The notes beneath the pieces were generated by a model. That model was not told where the DNA came from. It ran no database searches and saw nothing but the letters and a program-made list of their open reading frames with translations. A stretch of 64,000 nucleotides of DNA from Rhabdophis nuchalis (Eukaryota > Chordata > Lepidosauria > Squamata > Natricidae): the NCBI GenBank assembly GCA_039707465.1, contig CM077643.1, positions 319,987,919-320,051,918 on the forward strand, written 5' to 3'. The position numbers were made by a program, and so were the translations under genes. This document shows positions 10,196-19,487 of the stretch, in pieces (the stretch's first letter is position 1; each line of letters starts with the position of its first letter).

Positions 10196-12078
10196 TAATA
10201 ATAATAATAATAATAATTTAATTTCTATCCCGCTCTCTCTCCCCAAGGGGACTCGAGGCGGGGCACAGGCAATTAAAAATACAAATAGACCACAAACAAA
10301 TACAAAATACAAAGTTAAAAATAAATTAAATAAATCCTGCGCTAAAACCCATAACTAGACTAAAAATTACCCCTAAAAAACCCTGACCTAAAAAGAGACT
10401 ACCCAAGGCCGGCCAGACGAAAAAAGTGCGTCTTTAATTTTAAGCGGAAGGAGCGGAGGTCCGTGGTTGTCCTGATATCGGGGGGAAGGTCATTCCAGAG
10501 GGCTGGGCCCGCCACAGAGAAGGCCCTTCCCCTGGGCGTCGCCCGCTGACAAAGTCTAGTGGACGGCACCCGGAGAAGTCCCTCTCTGTGGGAGCGAATC
10601 GGCCGTGAGGATGTATGGGGCAGGATCCGATCCCGCAGATAGCTAGGTCCCGAGCCATGGAGCACTTTGAAGATGGTGACTAACACCTTGAAGCGTACCC
10701 GGAAGACGACAGGTAGCCAGTGCAGCTCGCGCAACAGCGGTGTTACATGGGCAAACCTAGAGGTGCCCATAATTGCTCGCGCGGCTGCATTCTGGACCAA
10801 CTGAAGCCTCCGGGTACACCTCAAGGGGAGCCCCATGTAGAGAGAGTTGCAATAATCCAGTCGGGATGTCACGAGAGCATGAGTGACTGTGCGAAGGGCG
10901 TCCCGATCCAATAGGGGGCGCAACTGGCGTACCAGGCGAACCTGGTAAAACGCCCTCCTGGCCACGGCTGTCACTTGATCTTCCATGGACAGCCGGGTAT
11001 CCAGGAGGACACCCAAGTTGCGCGCCCCATCCACAGGGGCAAGATGTTCGCCCCCTATGGCCAGCGTTGGAGAGAGCTGGTTGAATCGGGCAGCCGGAAA
11101 CCACAGCCACTCGGTCTTGGTCGGGTTGAGCCTAAGTCCGTTACTTCCCATCCAGATCCGCACGGCTTCCAGGCACTGGCACATCACCGCTACGGCATCG
11201 TTGGGGTGGTTTGGGGTAGATATGTACAGCTGGGTGTCATCAGCGTACAGGTGGTACTCTACCCCAAAACCACGGATGATCTCGCCCAGCGGCTTCATGT
11301 ATGCGTTAAACAGGAGAGGCGAGAGGACCGACCCCTGAGGCACCCCGCATGTGAGGGGTCTCGGGGTCGACCTCTGCTCTCCTGCCCGCACAAATTGCGA
11401 TCGGCCAGAGAGGTAGGAGGAGAACCACCGTAAAACGGTGCCTCCCACCCCCAACCCCCCCAGCCGATGCAATAGGATACCATGGTCGATGGTATCGAAA
11501 GCCGCCGAGAGGTCTAATAGGACCAGGATGGAGGAACATCCCCCATCTCTGGCCCTCCAGAGATCATCTACCAACGCGACCAATGCCGTCTCGGTGCTAT
11601 GCCCGGGCCGAAAGCCGGACTGGCGCGGATCTAGATAGTCAACTTCCTCCAGGTGACGGGGAAACTGTTGTGCCACCACACTCTCAACAACCTTCGCCAA
11701 GAAGGGAAGGTTGGAGACTGGACGGTAGTTGTTCAAAAGAGCTGGGTCCAAAGAGGGCTTCTTGAGGAGGGGCCTCACCATGGCCTCTTTTAGGGAGGCA
11801 GGCAAGGAACCCTCACTCAAGGATGCGTTGACAACCTCTTGGAGCCAGCCTCGTGTCACCTCCCAGGATGCCAGTACAAGCCAGGAGGGACACGGGTCCA
11901 ATAAACATGTGGTGGCTCGCAGTCGCCCACGTAGCCTGTCCATATCCTCGGAAGTAACGGAGTCAAACTCCTCCCAAACAAGATCTCCCCCGTGGCATCC
12001 CACTGGGCCATGAATGGGGGTTAGCTCACTCTGTATCTGGGTGGTTTTCTCCTGCAGAAAAATCACAAATTTTAGCAT
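10196..12078 (-). mobile_element. L2-clade LINE, 5'-truncated copy with open RT frame
   Basis: The minus strand carries the 3' two-thirds of an L2-type LINE: a 559-codon open frame (10399-12078), then about 200 bp of 3' UTR ending in CGCCTCGAGTCCCCTTGGGG, a TATAAAT-like segment and an ATT/ATA tail at 10199-10217. The 5' end is cut inside ORF2 near 12078, and the endonuclease domain is missing. 5' truncation is the normal result of incomplete target-primed reverse transcription. The unbroken frame suggests recent insertion. Confidence 0.92.
10399..12078 (-). CDS. L2 ORF2 fragment: reverse transcriptase and C-terminal region, open
   Basis: An uninterrupted 559-codon frame. RT motifs in order are NYRPVSNL (about 117-124), LDPRQSGFRPGHSTETAL (149-166), LDLSAAFDTIDHG (188-200), CGVPQGSVLSPLLF (244-257) and the catalytic box YADDTQLY (278-285). 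The C-terminus has the L2-type segment SHREGLLRVPST, then SVAGPALWNDLPPDIR. LDLSAAFDTIDH separates L2 from CR1, which has FSKAFDTV-like motifs. The first Met is only the first after the truncation point; the residues around it align with residues about 144-149 of the 702-codon copy. Without an endonuclease the fragment cannot retrotranspose alone. Confidence 0.9.
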   Translation of the reverse strand: MLKFVIFLQEKTTQIQSELTPIHGPVGCHGGDLVWEEFDSVTSEDMDRLRGRLRATTCLLDPCPSWLVLASWEVTRGWLQEVVNASLSEGSLPASLKEAMVRPLLKKPSLDPALLNNYRPVSNLPFLAKVVESVVAQQFPRHLEEVDYLDPRQSGFRPGHSTETALVALVDDLWRARDGGCSSILVLLDLSAAFDTIDHGILLHRLGGLGVGGTVLRWFSSYLSGRSQFVRAGEQRSTPRPLTCGVPQGSVLSPLLFNAYMKPLGEIIRGFGVEYHLYADDTQLYISTPNHPNDAVAVMCQCLEAVRIWMGSNGLRLNPTKTEWLWFPAARFNQLSPTLAIGGEHLAPVDGARNLGVLLDTRLSMEDQVTAVARRAFYQVRLVRQLRPLLDRDALRTVTHALVTSRLDYCNSLYMGLPLRCTRRLQLVQNAAARAIMGTSRFAHVTPLLRELHWLPVVFRVRFKVLVTIFKVLHGSGPSYLRDRILPHTSSRPIRSHREGLLRVPSTRLCQRATPRGRAFSVAGPALWNDLPPDIRTTTDLRSFRLKLKTHFFRLAGLG

Positions 12079-12871
12079 CCTCAGTGTATCATTTTTGATA
12101 CATTGTCCTTACAGATAAATATATTGAATACTATTTTTTAGAGAGAAGGGGGAGGGAGAGAAAGGGAGAGGGAGAGGGCGAAAGAGAGAGAAATATTTCG
12201 AGATCAAAACATATTTTTGAGTGCTTGGGGCAACTTGCATCATATGCCATTTTGTGTAACAATAGATTACATTTTACCAGATTGTTCTTTTTGTATTGGA
12301 AATAAATGCGTAATGGATTTATTTGACATCCTTTCTGGACCGAACTCTATATTGAAGGTATATACTCTATTCCTGAACTATATCCTTCTTGAGTTGCTTG
12401 TACTGCAAACTCCAGTCACAATAATTGTTGAAGACACATTTTAGAACATTTAGGTTCCATTTAACCAAGATTTTCAATACATCTACTCTGAAATGTGGAG
12501 AAAACAGGATTCAATTGACCATCTGTCACTGCTTATTCCAGGGGGGGGAAAGCCTTTAGTATTTTCTTTTATTATTTTCATGGTGGACTTGAAGCATACC
12601 TACAAATCTATGAGAATCATATTTTCAGAAACACTAAATTATTTTAGTCAATGCTTCTATATAATAGTAAAGACAATGAGTAAAGAGGTAATTACATTTC
12701 TGCTGGGAAAGAAGGTGAGACAAATGATTGAATTCTGATTGTTTTTAGGAGTCTGAAATCCTAATTATTGGGGGGGGGGGTGCACGCGCATGCACATGCA
12801 TACATATACTCATATATGCATATACAGTGTATACATCTACTTATATCCTTATCCACATATCTATATATCTA
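12079..12871. other. No gene seen; GA-rich tract and TG/AT tract
   Basis: It holds a purine tract of GAGA and GGGAGA near 12141-12192 and a G run followed by alternating CA/TG and TATA sequence near 12770-12870. No gene recognised. Confidence 0.5.
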
Positions 12872-13145
12872 CAAGTGAAACTCAAAAAATTAGAATATCA
12901 TGCAAAAGTTCATTTATTTCAGTAATGCAACTTAAAAGGTGAAAATAATATATGAGATAAGACTCATTACATGCAAAGCAAGATAGTTCAAGACATGATT
13001 TGTCATAATTGTGATGATTATGGCAGCTCATGAAAACACCAAATCCACCATCTCAGAAAATTAGAATATTGCATGCAATCAATAAAAAAAGGATTGTTCA
13101 TAGAACAATATCAGACCTCTGAAAAGTATAAGCATGCATATGTAC

Positions 13146-13560
13146 TCAGTACTTGGTTTGGGCCCCTTTTGCGGCAATTATTGCCTTAATGCAGTGTGGC
13201 ATGGAAGCTATCAGCTTGTGGCACTGCTGAGGTGTTATAGAAGACCAGGATGCTTCAATAGCGGCCTTCAGCTCTTCTGCAATGTTCGGTCTCATGTCTT
13301 TCATTTTTCCCTTGGCAATACCCCATAGATTCTTTATGGGGTTCAAGTCAGGCGAGTTTGCTGGCCAATCAAGCACAGTAATCCCATGGTCATTGAACCA
13401 GGTTTTGGCGGTTTTGGCAGTGTGGGCAGGTGCCAAGTCCTGCTGGAAAATGAAGTCAGCATCCCCATAAAGGTTGTCTGTTGAAGGAAGCATGAAGTGC
13501 TCTAAAATCTCCTGGTAGTTGGCTGTGTTGACCCTGGACTTAATGAAGCACAGTGGTCCA
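13146..13560 (-). pseudogene. Tc1 transposase, C-terminal half (minus strand)
   Basis: The frame includes GPLCFIKSRV, EILEHFMLPST, LYGDADFIFQQDLAPAHTAK (with the second catalytic Asp), HGITVLDWPANSPDLNPI and KNLWG, and ends normally after AAKGAQTKY. In the family the third catalytic residue is Glu in NPIENLWG. Here it is Lys, so the DDE triad is destroyed. The N-terminal DNA-binding domain and first Asp are not present on this strand. Confidence 0.88.
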
Positions 13561-13873
13561 AAGTCCTGTTGCTCAGTGGTCCAAAGTTCCTCTTTTCTGA
13601 TGAGAGCAACTTTTGCATCTCATTTGGAAACGAAGGACCCAGAGTATGGAGAAAGAATGGAGAGGCACACACTGCAAGATGCTTGAAGTCCAGTGTGAAG
13701 TTTCCACAGTCTGTGTTGATTTGGGGAGCTATGTCGTCTGCTGGTGTTGGTCCACTGTGCTTCATTAAGTCCAGGGCCAATGCAGCCATCTAAGAGGAGA
13801 TTTTGGAGAACTTCATGCTTCCTTCCACAGCTGAGCTTTATGGGGATGCTGACTTCATTTTCAGCAGGACTTT
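13561..13873 (+). pseudogene. Tc1 transposase, central segment (plus strand, inverted)
   Basis: The plus strand encodes FSDESNFCISFGN (with the first catalytic Asp), GPRVWRKNGEAHTARC, VKFPQSVLIWGAMSSAGVG and GPLCFIKS, then a stop, and then an out-of-register FMLPSTAELYGDADFIF segment ending at 13873. It overlaps in content with the minus-strand piece but differs in sequence (for example ANAAI against VNTAN), so it looks like a second copy or a much older duplicate joined head to head. Confidence 0.82.
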
Positions 13874-14169
13874 AAAAAGTGAAAAAAAGGTTCCATGAAA
13901 ATCAGCTGTGCCGTGCAAACACCAGAACCTTTTTTTTCACTTTTTAAGGTATTTTTACTACCTATTTGCTAGAACTGGTAGTAAAAAATGCTTTAAAAAG
14001 TGAAAAAAAAGGTTTGCGCGGCACAGTTGAGTGTCACAGAACCCTCCCCCCCCCCCTTTTTTTTTTTTTTTGCTTTTTAAAACTTTTTTTTTACTACCGG
14101 TTCAGGCAAACCTTAGCATTTTTTGCTACCGGTTCTAATGAACTGGTCAGAATCAGTAGCATTTCACCC
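13874..14169. repeat. Foldback repeat with AAAAAGTGAAAAAAAGGTT arms
   Basis: The segment AAAAAGTGAAAAAAAGGTT occurs at 13876, as its reverse complement at about 13927-13948, and again on plus at 13994, so the DNA can fold on itself. GCACAGTTGA and CAGCTGTGCCG flank the arms. The right part has ACCGGTTC and ends CATTTCACCCCTG, like the CAG...CTG tips of the hAT-like families here. It contains a C run followed by a T run (14046-14072). No coding capacity. Confidence 0.6.
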
Positions 14170-14612
14170 CTGCTATATCTATCTATGTATCTATGCATCT
14201 ATGTATCTATATATATGCATATGTGTATATGTATATGTATACACACACATACATATATAGAGTGAGATATGCTGGAAACAGACTTATGGTTAAAAATGAT
14301 AAAATCGTATTCTCTGACTTTGCCTTATTGTTGAATCTGGTAACCTAAATGGGGGAATAATTGCAAGGTACTTTGACTTAATTACAACACAGTAAAATTG
14401 TGCGGTTAAATATCCATATAATTTTATGCTATCGCCTATTACCCTAAAGGTTCTTTCCTGTCATTTATTTTTAAGTGATTGGAAAAGGGTCAGAAATAAC
14501 TTTATTCTTGTTACTTCCATATCATCTTTCCCTCTGAGTAATTATATGGGTATTCAAATTTAGGAAATATATTTATTTTTTCTCCCTCCTCCTCTTTATT
14601 CATTATTTAGAT
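14170..14612. other. TATC/TATG-type microsatellite, then no gene
   Basis: 14172-14260 is an interrupted run of ATCTATGT, ATATATGC and GTATAC units. 14261-14612 is AT-rich with nothing recognised. Confidence 0.6.
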
Positions 14613-14865
14613 TGTTGAGGGCCTCGACTTACGGCCGGTTGCGCCTCATTGGCTGGGGCGCGACTGGCTGGGTTTGAGGGGCTAGGCTGCCTGATTAGTT
14701 TCCACTTGACGGCTCTTGCATAAATAGCTGTCGAGCAGGGAGGGGCCAGGCCGACCGCTTGTTTTAAACTAGCTTCTGGTAACTGTGTTTTAACTGTTGT
14801 GCCAATAAACGGCTTGTATTAAAACCTACCTGAGTCGGACTCCAACTCTCTCCCAATTCACAACA
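14613..14865 (+). repeat. 5' LTR of Gypsy element
   Basis: Begins TGTTGAGGGCC and ends ATTCACAACA, with the canonical TG...CA tips. It has a TATA-like CATAAATA at about 14719-14726 and an AATAAA at 14804-14809. It is equal in length to the 3' LTR and differs from it by scattered, mostly C/T and G/A changes. Confidence 0.95.
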
Positions 14866-14866
14866 C

Positions 14867-14885
14867 TGGCGACAAAGGTGGGATC
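14867..14885 (+). other. Candidate primer-binding site
   Basis: TGGCGACAAAGGTGGGATC starts one base after the 5' LTR. It begins TGG, complementary to the tRNA CCA end, and sits where reverse transcription of LTR elements is primed. I cannot name the tRNA without a search. Confidence 0.7.
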
Positions 14886-14963
14886 TCAGGTTTGGATTCT
14901 TCCGTTTCTTTTGTCTTTTGCAAAGAAAGAAATATTTTTTTGTTTCTTTGCGGTACGGCCATA

Positions 14964-15824
14964 ATGACCACCATGCCTACATTCGCGCCCTTCGACGCCG
15001 TCAAAGAGTTGTGGGCGTCGTTTTTGGCATGTTTCGAGTGCTTTCTAATAGGCAACGACTTTGGCGAACTCTCCCCGGCAAGGAAATTGAGCTATTTCCC
15101 CGGCTGCGGAGGCCCTGACCTATTTGCAACCGCAAGGAACATTGCAACCCCAGCAGCCGTCTATGAGGTGCCATAGGACACCCTCCTCGCGCGGTTTCAG
15201 AGCCATTATGCACCAATGCCATCCCGAATTGCTCGCCACTATGCATTCTGGCAATGCCTGCAGCTGCTCTCACAGACTATAGCCGATTTTCTGCAATCTC
15301 TCCATGCAGTGGCGATACCATGCGAATTCCCAGCGGCCTTCCTAGAAGACTCGCTGGTCGAACAGTTTGTCTGTGGGGTGTGGGACATTCACCTCAAGCG
15401 GTGCCTCCTCACCAAGTCTGAGGTCACGCTGGAACAAGCTGCGGAAGAAGCCCGAGTGGCAGAGCTCTCAGAACTTTCCACGGCGGAGATGTTCCGCTCT
15501 CAGCCAGCACATACTTCGTCATCCCAGGCCTCCCTTATAGAGGAACTTGCTCCCGTGGAAGACCTCAACTTCGAGGATCATGTTGACAGTCTACGGGTTG
15601 TTGCCCGCAGAACGGCCCGCCCTTCGGCCTCTCGTCATCTTGCTGCTCCTTGCGTCGGCTGCGGGGGTGACCATCTTCATCTTAACTGCCCTTTCAGGGC
15701 TGCCGTTTGCCACCGCTGGTTGCGAAAGGGCCACCTCGGCCGGGTTTGCCGTGCCGATCTACCATTGCCTGCTTCAGTCGCTGCGCCACTTCCTCAAGCT
15801 ACCTTGCCTGCTCAGCCTCGCTAG
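14964..15824 (+). pseudogene. Gypsy gag, one in-frame stop
   Basis: One frame of about 287 codons starts ATGACCACCATGCC and encodes a capsid-like region (SLVEQFVCGVWD, LTLEQAAEEAR-like) and a C-terminal zinc-knuckle pair. The first knuckle is CVGCGGDHLHLNC. In the second, CHRWLRKGHLGRVC, the second Cys is replaced by Trp. A TAG at 15174-15176 interrupts the frame; it stays in register afterwards. Gag would package the RNA into virus-like particles. Confidence 0.85.
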
Positions 15825-18731
15825 ACTGCACCGTCCCATCGTCCAGCCCGCCGTCAGCTGCCGCCTGCTGACTTACGCCCTCACCGAGTTTCTGGAGTTG
15901 GTCTGCAAGGCCTTGGCTGACAGTATGCAACTTATGACCTTTGTTAAGCTCGAGGGGGTGGCTGTGGAGATGGAGGTTGACTCGGGCTCTTCCCGGTCCC
16001 TCATTTCCTGGGCTCAGCTGTCCCGGTTGTGCCCCTCTCTGCGGGTGCGAAGCCTTGCCCCCTCCCCAGCCATTTTGAGGGACTATCAGGGTGCTTCTAT
16101 TTCTACCCTGGGTCTGTGCTCCCTTACGGTCAACTACAGCCCCTTCCATGGCTCACTATCTGTTTTAGTAGTCGAGCAGCCTCTCCCTGTCCTAATTGGC
16201 CTGGACTGGTTCCCTTCTTTGGGACTCTCAGTCCATGAAGTACACCGGGTGTCCTTCGGATCACCCGTTGAGGAAGTGTTGGCCAATTTTGCTGACATCT
16301 TCGACGGGCGGTTGGGGGCATATAAGGGGACTCCCGTCTCTTTGAACATCGATCCCCAGGTAGCTCCTATCTGCCTTAAAGCTCGCAGGCTGCCATTTGC
16401 TCTGAAGCCCAAGGTTGAGGCGGAGTTGGACCAATTAGTGGCGCAGGGCATATTGGAGCCGTCGATCAGGCTAAGTGGGGGACCCCAATAGTGGTCCCCA
16501 TCAAGCATGATGGGTCCATTCGCATCTGCGCTGACTATAAGTCAACGATCAACCAAGGACTTCAGGCAAACCCATATCCAGTGCCTGTGGTGAAGAACAT
16601 GCTCCATTCTTTGGGGCAGAGCTGCATCTTTGCGAAACTGGATATGGCGCAGGCTTATCAGCAGCTCCCGGTGGATGATGATGCTGCGGAGGCCCAGACC
16701 ATCGTCACTCACCGAGGGGCTTTCCACTGTCACTGTCTCCAATTCAGCCTTTCCGTTGCCCCGGGAATCTTCCACAGCCTCATGGAGCGCTTGCTCCATG
16801 GGCTTCCAGGCGTGGTCCCTTATTTCGACGATGTCCTGATAGCTGCTTCTAGCTTGTCAGGGCTCGCCGAGGTACTGCGGAAGTACCTCACTGTTTTTAG
16901 GGGCGTGGGCTTGAAACTTAAGCGCAGTAAATGTAAATTTGCTGTACCACAGGTCGAATTCCTGGGATTGTTGATTGATACCCAGGGAATTCACCCCACT
17001 CCCTCTAAGGTGGAGGTCATTAGGAGCGCCCCCACACCTGCCTCTAAGGTGGAGTTGCAGGCATTTCTCGGCCTTTTGAATTTCTATGCACCTTTCATTC
17101 CCCATTAGGCATCGCTAGCCGAGCCAGTTCAACAGTTGCTCGACTGATCCGCGGCCTGGCCCTGGGGCAGCTGTGAGGCGCATGTGTTCGTGGCTGTCAA
17201 AGTTATGCTGACGTCAGAGGCTGTCCAATATAGTGACGGGCTGCCCCTGACGTTAGCATGCGATGCCTCCCCTTACGGTCTGGGGCGGTTCTGAGCGATG
17301 TTCTTCCAAATAGCTCAGAAGCCCCCATTGCTTTTTATTCCCAGACGATGTCTCAGACGGAGCGCAAATATAGCCAGATTGACAAGGAGGTTCTGGCTAT
17401 AGTGTCCGAAAAAGTTTCATAACTACATCTATGGTTGGCCCTTTTCTATTGTCACTGACCACAAGCCGCTCCTTGGGCTTTTGGCCGGTGACCGCCCGAC
17501 CCCCTCCTATCCTGTCACCATGGATGACCCGGTGGATGGAGTTCTTGACAGCGTATGACTATACGCTTTTCTACCATCCTGGCAAGCAGCTGGGGCATGC
17601 TGATGCCCTTAGCCGCTGCCCCCTCCCAGAGACGGACCCGGAGCTGGTTTTGGCCCTGTCCGTCTTGGATATTGCCGAATCCGATTTGCCCTTGACCTCC
17701 TCAGACATTGCCACACTCTCTAGGACTGACCCTGTCCTCTCGCAGGTCTCCGCCTGGGTGTTGAGGGGGTGGCCCTCGGGTAGCATGGGGGAGGAGTTCA
17801 GGCCTTACAAGACCCGCCAGATGGAGCTGTCGCTCCACTCCGGGTACTTGTGTTGGGGGGACCGAGTCATCATCCCCCTCCTCTCCGACACCGGGTGCTG
17901 CAGTCGCTTCATGCGAACCACCCCGGCATAGCCAGGATGAAGCCCTTGGGCTGCAGCTATGTCTGGTGGCCTCGCATGGATGTGGATGTAGTTGCCTGGG
18001 TTGGAGCTTGTCCCGCCTGTCAGGGCTCACATCCCGCTCCTCCCGCAGCCCCGCCTAGGGAATGGGACATCCCTAAGAGTCCCTGGTCCCGTATTCACAT
18101 CGATTTCACAGGCCCCTTTCATGGACAGACATTCCTGGTGGTGGTGGATGCCTACTCCCGCTGGGTGGAGGTCATTCTCATGTCCTCCACCACGGCAGAG
18201 AGCACAGTCGGGGCCCTGCACCATCTTTTTGTGACGCACGGGCTGCCGGACACTCTGGTGTCTGACAACAGACCCCAGTTCCACTCCTCCACCTTCCAGG
18301 AGTTCCTGGTGTCCCAGGAAATCCGCCACGCGCCCACCGCCCCTTACCATCCTGCTTCAAATGGCTGGGCAGAGCATGCTGTCTGCTCGGCCAAGGAGGC
18401 CCTTGGCAGGATGGGGAGGAGCAATTGGCATGCAAGGGTGGCTGCTTACCTTCTGGGTCAGCACTCCACCCCTTGCCTGGCATCAGGGAAAAGCCCCGCT
18501 GAGCTTCTGAGGGACCACCGCTTGCAGACAACCTTGGACAGGCTGCATCCTCTTTACAACGAGTTGCAGCCCAGCAACCTGGGGGCTCCCCCTCCCCGCT
18601 TACTCCGGGTGGGGGATCCGGTTTATGCGAAAAATTTCTCCGGGGATCCTAAGTGGGTCCCTGCTATTATTATGGACTTAATGGGTCCCTGTTCCTACAG
18701 GGTGAGTGGCGGCACCACCTGGATCAGCTAA
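15825..18731 (+). pseudogene. Gypsy pol: protease, RT, RNase H, integrase, several frameshifts
   Basis: Protease: VDSGSS near 15978 and PVLIGLDWF near 16190. RT: IRICADYKS, FAKLDMAQAYQQLPV, FSLSVAPGIF, the catalytic YFDDVL near 16823 and FLGLLIDTQGI. RNase H: LACDASPYGLG near 17255 and TDHKPLLG near 17456. Connection: YHPGKQLGHADALSR. Integrase: HANHPGI...CPACQ zinc finger, HIDFTGPF, VSDNRPQF and AEHA, the three D, D, E positions. Frames change near 16460, 17300-17420, 17510 and 17880, and a stop lies at 17106. A HLDQLR tail follows. It is non-functional. Confidence 0.9.
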
Positions 18732-19220
18732 GGTGCCGCCTTCCATCTCCGGCCCTTTTTACATCAGGCCGAGTCTACGCAGTCGCCCCTGAAGGGCCAT
18801 CAGTTCTGTTTCAATCCGCTGTTCTTCCACGTTTGTTTGAGGCCGTCCCCAGTTCAGGCCTTCCTTATATTGGCGCTGCCTTTCGGCACACTCCCCCACC
18901 ACTGACTCAATCCGCGAGAGACTGTGAGGCCCTTGCTTCACAAGGTCTTCCTGACCCGGCCACCGCCTTCCCGCAGCCATCGGACTCCTCCGACCTGAGC
19001 GCTGCACCACCTTGCCCGGATTCACCAGCTCTGCAGGCTCCACCTTCATCCAAAGGCCTCGATAATGTCACCCAGAGCCACACCCCCGTTGGGGAGGAGC
19101 TTCCACGGGGATGTCTCACCTTGCCGGGTGCTCCGATGAGTCTGAGGCATTCTGGGTGGGTCCAGCGCCGCCCCGCCTATTTGAGCGAGAACGCATGTGC
19201 AGTGGCGCATGCGTGCTCAC
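18732..19220 (+). other. Gypsy pol C-terminal tail and 3' untranslated region
   Basis: After the integrase region, a different frame continues with the HLDQLR motif and a proline- and serine-rich open stretch up to the 3' LTR. This may be a natural long tail or relaxed, non-coding sequence. There is no signal peptide or transmembrane segment to suggest env. Confidence 0.55.
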
Positions 19221-19234
19221 TAGGGGGGAAGGAG
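19221..19234 (+). other. Polypurine tract of Gypsy element
   Basis: AGGGGGGAAGGAG lies directly before the 3' LTR, the position at which plus-strand DNA synthesis is primed. Confidence 0.85.
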
Positions 19235-19487
19235 TGTTGAGGGCCTCGACTTACGGCCGGTTGCGCCTCATTGGCTGGGGCGCGACTGGCTGGATTTGAG
19301 CGGCCAGGCTGCCTGATTAGTTTCTGCTTGATGGCTCTTGCATAAATAGCTGTCAAGCAAGGAGGGGCCAGGCCGACCGCTTGTTTTAAACTAGCTTCCG
19401 GTAACTCTGTTTTAACTGTTGTGCCAATAAATGGCTTGTATTAAAACCTACCTGAGTTGGACTCCAACTCTCTCCCGATTCACAACA
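19235..19487 (+). repeat. 3' LTR of Gypsy element
   Basis: 253 bp, TGTTGAGGGCC to ATTCACAACA. It has the same TATA-like and AATAAA signals as the 5' LTR. Confidence 0.95.

Larger units (their letters stand above)
12872..13873. mobile_element. Tc1-family DNA transposon, rearranged head to head
   Basis: The left end is the terminal repeat (CAAGTGAAACTCAAAAAATT after a TA at 12870-12871), the usual Tc1/mariner target. From there to about 13560 the element lies on the minus strand. From about 13561 to 13873 a transposase segment lies on the plus strand. The two pieces partly repeat the same coding region (MLPST...LYGDADFIF occurs in both orientations), so this is not simple decay. No right-hand terminal repeat is present; the sequence stops at GCAGGACTT and passes into a foldback repeat. 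It cannot be mobile. Confidence 0.88.
14613..19487 (+). mobile_element. Ty3/Gypsy LTR retrotransposon, complete structure, decayed frames
   Basis: Two 253-bp LTRs bracket gag and pol in the order gag, protease, RT, RNase H, integrase, which is the Gypsy order. Protease-before-RT and integrase-last rule out Copia. By hand alignment the LTRs differ at about 13 of 253 positions (about 5%), so the copy is not recent. Frames are broken in several places. The flanks (TAGAT on the left, TTTTG on the right) show no target-site duplication. No env-like frame was seen. Confidence 0.93.

Noticed and set aside
10720..12013. Plus-strand frames of 60-152 codons opposite the L2 ORF
   Set aside because: Shadows of the minus-strand RT frame; no motif of their own.
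16134..18531. Antisense frames of 80-124 codons across the Gypsy element
   Set aside because: Shadows of gag/pol coding sequence.
18732..19234. env-like gene at the 3' end of the Gypsy element
   Set aside because: No signal peptide, transmembrane segment or Cys pattern; it looks like a pol tail plus 3' untranslated sequence.
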